From positions 1 through 11,138 of the forward strand of contig JAEYXD010000168.1 in NCBI GenBank assembly GCA_023428645.1: a stretch of 11,138 nucleotides of DNA, read 5' to 3'. The translations under genes were made by a program, and so were the position numbers. Origin of the DNA: Pseudomonadota bacterium. GTDB taxonomy: Bacteria; Pseudomonadota; Gammaproteobacteria; Steroidobacterales; Steroidobacteraceae. The notes beneath the pieces were generated by a model that worked only from the letters and a program-made list of their open reading frames with translations, did not search any database and had not been told where the DNA came from. Shown in pieces: positions 7,316-11,138 of the stretch. Positions within the stretch are counted from its first letter, which is position 1; every line of letters starts with the position of its first letter.

Positions 7316-7369
7316 ATGAAGACGTCGCATCACTGCCTTCCTCCGCGCACAGGCCGTCGGGAAGCGTAG
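7316..7369 (+). CDS. Putative 17-residue leader peptide
   Basis: A GAGGAGGG ribosome binding site (7303-7310) sits five bases before an ATG that opens a 17-codon reading frame ending in TAG (7367-7369). The peptide reads M-K-T-S-H-H-C-L-P-P-R-T-G-R-R-E-A: His-His-Cys and a Pro-Pro pair in the middle, basic towards the end, no membrane segment. The ribosome site is clearly better than that of the ABC gene 100 bases downstream. A translated upstream ORF controlling the downstream gene is plausible, but a chance match cannot be excluded. No known leader peptide was recognised. Confidence 0.35.
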   Translation: MKTSHHCLPPRTGRREA

Positions 7370-7399
7370 CTTCCACCCCGTTGAGGGTTTGTCTGTAGT

Positions 7400-7417
7400 C
7401 CTCCGCTGGCGCGGAGG
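7400..7417 (+). terminator. Perfect hairpin between the mini-ORF and the ABC transporter
   Basis: CCTCCGC (7400-7406), loop TGGC, and GCGGAGG (7411-7417) form a perfect 7-pair stem, followed by a moderately T-rich stretch at 7418-7432 without a true T run. It could end the cold-shock-like transcript or act as an attenuator in the ABC leader, since the 3' arm can instead form eight pairs (7410-7417) with 7340-7347. Confidence 0.35.
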
Positions 7418-7468
7418 TCGTTCGTATTCGTTAGTTCGCAAGGCGCGGCATTCGCGTCGAAACCATTC

Positions 7469-9286
7469 ATGACCGTATCCAAACTTGGAGGCGCTCACGT
7501 CCTCCGCCATGTCTTGTCATTCGCCTGGCGGCACTGGACGCGCCGTAAGGCGCTCGTCGTTGCCGTCGCCGGCGCGATGTCGCTCGCCACGCTGACCGAA
7601 GTGTTCGCACCCTTGTATGCGGGTCGACTCGTCGACGCGTTGGCGAACGCACCAACCGCCGCGACGGCGGGCTCGGTGTTCTCGAGCGACGCGGTGAGCG
7701 CGTTCGCGACGATGGCGGCGCTCGGGCTCGCGATGATCGCGCTACGCCACCTCGCCTGGTGGCTCATCGTGCCGCTGACGCTCGACATGATGAGCAACAT
7801 CGCTCGCGAAGCCTTCCACCGCGTGCAGCGCTTCTCGACCGACTGGCATGCGAACAGCTTCGCTGGTTCGACGGTCCGCAAGGTCACCCGCGGCATGTGG
7901 GCGCTCGATTCTTTGAACGATGTGCTGCTGCTCATGCTGTTGCCCTCCGGCATCGTGCTCGTCGGCACGATGCTGCTGCTCGCGCAGCACTGGCCGGTCA
8001 TGGGTTTCGTGATGGCCGTCGGCGCGGGCGCCTACGTCGCGCTCACCGTCGTATTGGCGACACGCGTCATCGCGCCCGCCTCCCGCCTGTCGAATGCGCA
8101 GGACACGCGCATCGGCGGCGCGCTCGCGGATGCGCTCGGCTCGAATGCGGTCGTCAAGGCGTTCGGCGCCGAGCAGCGCGAGGACTCGCGCCTCGCGCGG
8201 ATCTTCGACAAGTGGTCGCGCCGTACGCATCGCACTTGGATGCGCCATACGTGGAGCGCCGGCGGCCAACTGCTGCTGTTGTGGGTCGTGCGCTCGGCGG
8301 TCACGGTGACGGCATTGTGGCTGTGGTGGCGCGGGCGTGCGACGCCCGGCGAGGTGACCTACGTGCTCACGTCGTACTTCGTCGTGCACGGCTATCTGCG
8401 CGACATCGGGCAGCAAATTCATCAGTTGCAGCGCTCGGTGAACGAGATGGAAGAGATGGTGCGTCTGTACGACGAGCCGTTCGGCGTCGCCGACCAGCCC
8501 GACGCGAAACCGTTGCGCGTCACGGCCGGCGAAGTCCGCTTCCAGGATGTCACGTTCACTTACGCGGGGCAGGACGCCCCGCTGTATCGCCATCTCAACG
8601 TGCGCATCGCACCCGGCGAGCGGGTCGGCCTCGTCGGTCATTCGGGATCGGGCAAGACGACGTTCGTGAAACTGATCCAGCGTCTGTACGACGTGAACGC
8701 CGGACGCATCTCGATCGACGGCCAGGATATCGCCCATGCGACACAGGCATCGTTGCGCTCCCAGATCGCGATCGTGCAGCAGGAGCCGATCCTGTTCCAT
8801 CGCAGCCTCGCGGAGAACATCGCGTACGCGCGGCCGGACGCGAGTCAGGCGGAGATCGAAGAGGCGGCGCGGCTCGCGAATGCGCACGAGTTCATCGTGC
8901 GCCTGCCGCGCGGCTATCGCACGCTCGTGGGTGAGCGCGGCGTGAAGCTGTCGGGAGGCGAGCGGCAGCGCGTGGCGCTCGCGCGTGCATTCCTCGCGAA
9001 CGCGCCGATTCTGATTCTCGACGAGGCGACCTCGAGTCTGGATTCGGAGTCGGAGGCGCTGATCCAGGAAGCGATGGACCGGCTCATGGCCGGGCGCACC
9101 TCGATCGTGATCGCGCATCGACTATCGACGGTGCGGACGATGGACCGGATTCTCGTGTTCTCGCACGGCGCGGTCGTGGAGGACGGAAATCACGAGGCGC
9201 TGCTGCGCCGGCCGCACGGACACTATCGGCGACTGTTCGATCGGCAGTCGGGCGCGTTCATCGATGCGCAGGAGCTCATCGCCTGA
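7469..9286 (+). CDS. ABC half-transporter (type-1 exporter, fused membrane and ATPase domains)
   Basis: The 605-residue protein has the exporter layout: a membrane domain (about residues 20-320) with six predicted helices, roughly 26-48, 72-98, two between 150 and 200, and two between 265 and 310, then a nucleotide-binding domain. Visible ATPase motifs are Walker A G-H-S-G-S-G-K-T-T (390-398), Q-loop V-Q-Q438-E-P, signature L-S-G-G-E-R-Q (494-500), Walker B I-L-I-L-D518-E519, D-loop S-S-L-D, and switch histidine H550 in I-A-H-R-L-S-T-V. All catalytic positions are intact, and one half-transporter gene implies a homodimer in the inner membrane. It resembles the MsbA/multidrug/lipid exporter group, but substrate cannot be inferred, and no adaptor or outer-membrane partner is adjacent. 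No Shine-Dalgarno sequence precedes the ATG within about 20 bases, and no alternative ATG lies upstream in frame, so initiation may be weak or regulated through the leader. Confidence 0.93.
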   Translation: MTVSKLGGAHVLRHVLSFAWRHWTRRKALVVAVAGAMSLATLTEVFAPLYAGRLVDALANAPTAATAGSVFSSDAVSAFATMAALGLAMIALRHLAWWLIVPLTLDMMSNIAREAFHRVQRFSTDWHANSFAGSTVRKVTRGMWALDSLNDVLLLMLLPSGIVLVGTMLLLAQHWPVMGFVMAVGAGAYVALTVVLATRVIAPASRLSNAQDTRIGGALADALGSNAVVKAFGAEQREDSRLARIFDKWSRRTHRTWMRHTWSAGGQLLLLWVVRSAVTVTALWLWWRGRATPGEVTYVLTSYFVVHGYLRDIGQQIHQLQRSVNEMEEMVRLYDEPFGVADQPDAKPLRVTAGEVRFQDVTFTYAGQDAPLYRHLNVRIAPGERVGLVGHSGSGKTTFVKLIQRLYDVNAGRISIDGQDIAHATQASLRSQIAIVQQEPILFHRSLAENIAYARPDASQAEIEEAARLANAHEFIVRLPRGYRTLVGERGVKLSGGERQRVALARAFLANAPILILDEATSSLDSESEALIQEAMDRLMAGRTSIVIAHRLSTVRTMDRILVFSHGAVVEDGNHEALLRRPHGHYRRLFDRQSGAFIDAQELIA

Positions 9287-9322
9287 CCGGCTTCGGCGAG
9301 AGCGGCTACGCTCTCCCGCCGG
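9287..9322. terminator. Shared terminator hairpin between the ABC gene and aqpZ
   Basis: An outer CCGGC/GCCGG pair of arms (9287-9291, 9318-9322) encloses a perfect inner hairpin, GAGAGCG (9298-9304) and CGCTCTC (9309-9315), with loop GCTA. It begins directly after the ABC stop and overlaps the last codons and stop of aqpZ on the other strand. No T run follows. Its place between convergent genes suggests bidirectional termination. Confidence 0.65.
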
Positions 9323-10034
9323 CTCCACCAGTGACCTGCGGCTTCGCCTCGCCTTCGAACAGCGACCGATACACGAAGCCCGCGATGATCGCGCCGAGGA
9401 GCGGCGCGAGCCAGAACAGCCACAGCTGGTGCAGCGCCCAACCGCCGACGAAGATCGCCGGCCCCGTGCTGCGCGCCGGATTCACCGAGGTGTTCGTGAC
9501 TGGAATGGTGATCAAATGGATCAGCGTGAGCGCAAGACCGATCGCGAGCCCCGCGAACCCGACCGGCGCGCGTGCGTGCGTCGCGCCGAGGATCACGATC
9601 AGGAACATGAACGTCATCACCACTTCACTCGTCAAGGCTGCCGCGAGCGAGTAACCGCCCGGCGAGTGCTCGCCGTAGCCGTTCGACGCGAACCCGTCGG
9701 CGAGCGTGAAGTCCGCGGTGCCGGTCGCGATCAGATACAGCACGCCTGCGCCGGCAATGCCGCCGATGACTTGCGCCACGATGTACGGCACGAGCTGTCC
9801 CGCCGGAAAGCGACCGCTAGCCCACAAGCCGATCGATACGGCAGGATTGAAATGGCCGCCGGAAATCGGCCCTAGCGCATACGCACCGGTGAGCACGGTC
9901 AAACCGAAGGCGAGCGACACCCCCAACAAGCCGATCCCGACCTCGGGAAACTTGGCCGCCAGCACGGCGCTGCCGCAGCCCCCGAGCACGAGCCAGAACG
10001 TTCCGAGAAACTCAGCTGCGACCTTCGGCAACAT
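9306..10034 (-). CDS. aqpZ: Aquaporin Z, water channel
   Basis: The 242-residue protein is a major intrinsic protein with six membrane helices and two half-helices, forming a tetrameric inner-membrane water pore. Both signature loops are intact: H-F-N63-P-A-V-S and S-V-N185-P-A-R188-S. The selectivity filter matches the water-specific type (F43, H173, T182, R188), and the N-P-A-R-S-T-G-P-A context differs from the N-P-A-R-D of glycerol facilitators, so water transport is the best call. GGAGG (plus-strand positions 10042-10046) lies seven bases before the ATG, firmly setting the start. The gene converges on the ABC transporter and its stop codon lies inside the shared terminator hairpin. The glycine/alanine-rich tail is unremarkable. 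Confidence 0.96.
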   Translation of the reverse strand: MLPKVAAEFLGTFWLVLGGCGSAVLAAKFPEVGIGLLGVSLAFGLTVLTGAYALGPISGGHFNPAVSIGLWASGRFPAGQLVPYIVAQVIGGIAGAGVLYLIATGTADFTLADGFASNGYGEHSPGGYSLAAALTSEVVMTFMFLIVILGATHARAPVGFAGLAIGLALTLIHLITIPVTNTSVNPARSTGPAIFVGGWALHQLWLFWLAPLLGAIIAGFVYRSLFEGEAKPQVTGGAGGRA

Positions 10035-10041
10035 GACCTTG

Positions 10042-10061
10042 CCTCCGTTGTTCCGACAACG
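10042..10061 (-). promoter_or_regulatory. aqpZ: Hairpin abutting the aqpZ ribosome binding site
   Basis: CGTTGT (10046-10051), loop TCCG and ACAACG (10056-10061) form a perfect 6-pair inverted repeat whose edge touches the GGAGG of aqpZ (plus-strand 10042-10046). In the aqpZ mRNA this hairpin would stand immediately 5' of the ribosome site. It may affect translation or mark an operator half-site pair. Confidence 0.35.
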
Positions 10062-10291
10062 CCTGCTGCTGCCAGCGGGCGGCGATCCTGAACCGCAAAT
10101 CGGAACCCGTCACCTGAGGGATAGCCGCAGATGCGCGCGCGTCGCACCATGCCGCGAGCCGCCAGCGATTTCGGCGGAGCAGTAGCGCAGCGCGACACGC
10201 ACATCAATGCAGGAGTCGGTCCGGAATCTTCGGCCCGACGATGAGAATGGAAGCGAGGCAGTCCGCGAAGGGAATCGACTCGCGGGAGTCC

Positions 10292-10318
10292 CCCGCTCGC
10301 CCACGACGGGCGAGCGGG
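10292..10318 (-). terminator. Terminator hairpin after the TonB-dependent receptor gene
   Basis: CCCGCTCGCCC (10292-10302) and GGGCGAGCGGG (10308-10318) form a perfect 11-pair GC-only-dominated stem around a 5-base loop, beginning 15 bases beyond the receptor stop on the minus strand. There is no T run downstream, but stem strength and position fit transcription termination. Confidence 0.75.
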
Positions 10319-10333
10319 CCAGGTTGCATTTCG

Positions 10334-11138
10334 TCAGAAGCTGTAGCCGAACGACACCGTGTAGTTGCGCGGCGCGCCGTAGTAGCCGACTTGATAGAGG
10401 CTCGTGATGTTCTTCTCGTCCCCGATATTGTTCACGTTGCCGCGCACGTACATCTGCGACGTCGCGTCCCACCGCACGAACGCGTTCACGAGCGCGTACG
10501 CGTCCTGCCGGATCGTGCCGCCCGAGTAGCCGTCGATCGCCGAAATCTCGCTCTGCCAACGGCCGTTCACGCCGAACGACAACGCCGTGAACGTCGGCAG
10601 CTTCGCGCTCAGCGTGAAATTCGCGGTGCGCTCCGGGATCCACGGCTGGTTGTTCTCGCCGTCCCTGCCCTCCAGATCGACAGTCGTGAAGCCCACGAGC
10701 AGATCGACGAACTCGTTGAGCCGCCCGGCGATCTCGATCTCCACGCCCTTCGATTCGACATCCATGCCCTCGTAGTAGTACTGCAAACTGTCGCTCACGC
10801 CGGCGAACGTGCCGAGTCCCTTCTGTTCGGCCTTGAATACGGCCAGCGTCGTCAGCAGGCGCTTGTCGAGCCACTCCGCCTTCGCGCCGATCTCGTAGTT
10901 CACGCCTTTCGACGGGTCGAGATAGCTCCCGCTCACGTCGTAGTAGTCCTGCGGCTGGTAGATATCCGAATAGCTGGCATAAACGAGCACGTTGTCCGTG
11001 ACCGAATACGTCACGCCCGCGTACGGACTCCACTCGCGCTCGGTCTGATCGAACGGCGCGCTGCCGACGACCTGACCCTCGCGGTGATATTCGGCAAAGT
11101 TGAAGCCGACGATCGCCTTGAGCGCTTCAGTGAGGCTG
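10334..11138 (-). CDS. TonB-dependent siderophore receptor, C-terminal part (gene runs off the window)
   Basis: This is the C-terminal part of an outer-membrane beta-barrel that imports ferric siderophores using TonB energy. The frame is open through position 11138, giving 267 visible codons; the signal peptide, plug domain and early barrel lie beyond the window, and a GTG at 11014 is an internal codon, not a start. Recognisable barrel motifs are S-P-Y-A-G-V-T-Y-S-V-T-D-N, V-Y-A-S-Y-S-D-I-Y-Q-P-Q, L-D-P-S-K-G-V-N-Y-E-I-G-A-K and the C-terminal strand N-Y-T-V-S-F-G-Y-S-F. The terminal Phe is the usual outer-membrane assembly signal. These are typical of the FhuE/FpvA-like siderophore receptor group. 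The ligand cannot be told, and any Fur box would lie upstream of the window. Confidence 0.92.
   Translation of the reverse strand, partial: SLTEALKAIVGFNFAEYHREGQVVGSAPFDQTEREWSPYAGVTYSVTDNVLVYASYSDIYQPQDYYDVSGSYLDPSKGVNYEIGAKAEWLDKRLLTTLAVFKAEQKGLGTFAGVSDSLQYYYEGMDVESKGVEIEIAGRLNEFVDLLVGFTTVDLEGRDGENNQPWIPERTANFTLSAKLPTFTALSFGVNGRWQSEISAIDGYSGGTIRQDAYALVNAFVRWDATSQMYVRGNVNNIGDEKNITSLYQVGYYGAPRNYTVSFGYSF

Larger units (their letters stand above)
7170..7468 (+). other. Structured 299-base leader-like region before the ABC transporter
   Basis: No long gene fits here. The region holds a bulged hairpin at 7208-7231 (GCGA/TCGC outer and GGAAC/GTTCC inner pairs), a 17-codon ORF with a strong ribosome site (7316-7369), a perfect 6-pair hairpin at 7360-7374 with the ORF stop codon starting in its loop, and a perfect 7-pair hairpin at 7400-7417. 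The 8-mer TCCTCCGC occurs at 7339-7346 and 7399-7406, so the GCGGAGG at 7411-7417 could pair with either copy. This looks like a long 5' leader with mutually exclusive structures, but no known riboswitch or RNA family was recognised. Confidence 0.4.
10035..10333. other. Spacer between aqpZ and the TonB-dependent receptor gene
   Basis: Both flanking genes run leftwards, so this 299-base gap holds the aqpZ promoter and the receptor's terminator. Visible items are the aqpZ ribosome site with an adjoining hairpin and a strong hairpin at 10292-10318. A possible minus-strand -35 (TTGATG, plus positions about 10200-10205) has only a poor -10 partner, so no promoter is assigned. Short open frames here show no family resemblance or ribosome sites. 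Confidence 0.5.

Noticed and set aside
9306..10034. Glycerol facilitator (GlpF) as an alternative for the aquaporin
   Set aside because: The filter residues F43/H173/T182/R188 and the N-P-A-R-S-T context are those of water channels; glycerol channels have N-P-A-R-D and a wider filter.
10207..10407. A 66-codon plus-strand open frame before the receptor gene
   Set aside because: It runs antisense into the receptor C-terminus, crosses the terminator hairpin, has no ribosome site and no family resemblance.
10334..11014. A complete 226-residue outer-membrane protein starting at GTG 11014
   Set aside because: The frame continues without a stop to the window edge, and the upstream codons match the siderophore-receptor barrel, so the gene is cut by the window, not short.

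Overview
The window is a GC-rich stretch of an ordinary-looking proteobacterial chromosome, probably a beta- or gammaproteobacterium. The evidence is the ccoI-ccoS-membrane protein gene order, the TonB-dependent receptor (so a Gram-negative outer membrane) and strongly G/C-ending codons. I cannot name a genus. No mobile element, CRISPR array, rRNA or tRNA gene is visible.

Layout: (1) Positions 1-3085, plus strand, hold the end of a cbb3 cytochrome oxidase maturation operon: the copper P-type ATPase ccoI (5' end outside the window), ccoS, and a DsbD-like/TauE-SafE-type membrane protein. Both junctions are joined by 4-base ATGA overlaps. (2) Positions 3231-5615, plus strand, hold a complete phosphoketolase (xfp). 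Facing it across a shared terminator hairpin is acetate kinase (ackA, minus, 5678-6850). Together they would turn sugar phosphates into acetyl phosphate, then acetate plus ATP. (3) Divergent from ackA is a small, lysine-free, very acidic protein with a degenerate cold-shock-domain fold (6966-7169). (4) Positions 7170-7468 form a 299-base leader-like region with several hairpins and a 17-codon ORF carrying one of the strongest Shine-Dalgarno sequences in the window. It precedes a complete ABC half-transporter (7469-9286). (5) The water channel aqpZ (minus, 9306-10034) converges on the ABC gene through an overlapping terminator hairpin. (6) After a spacer with a strong terminator hairpin comes the C-terminal part of a TonB-dependent siderophore receptor (minus, 10334-11138), cut by the window edge.

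Functionally, the left half fits low-oxygen or redox-flexible metabolism: a high-affinity oxidase plus a phosphoketolase/acetate kinase ATP-yielding bypass. The right half is envelope transport (ABC exporter, water channel, iron-siderophore uptake). Most genes are familiar. The least explained items are the acidic cold-shock-like protein, the structured leader with a mini-ORF before the ABC transporter, and a terminator-shaped hairpin in the ackA/cold-shock divergent region.
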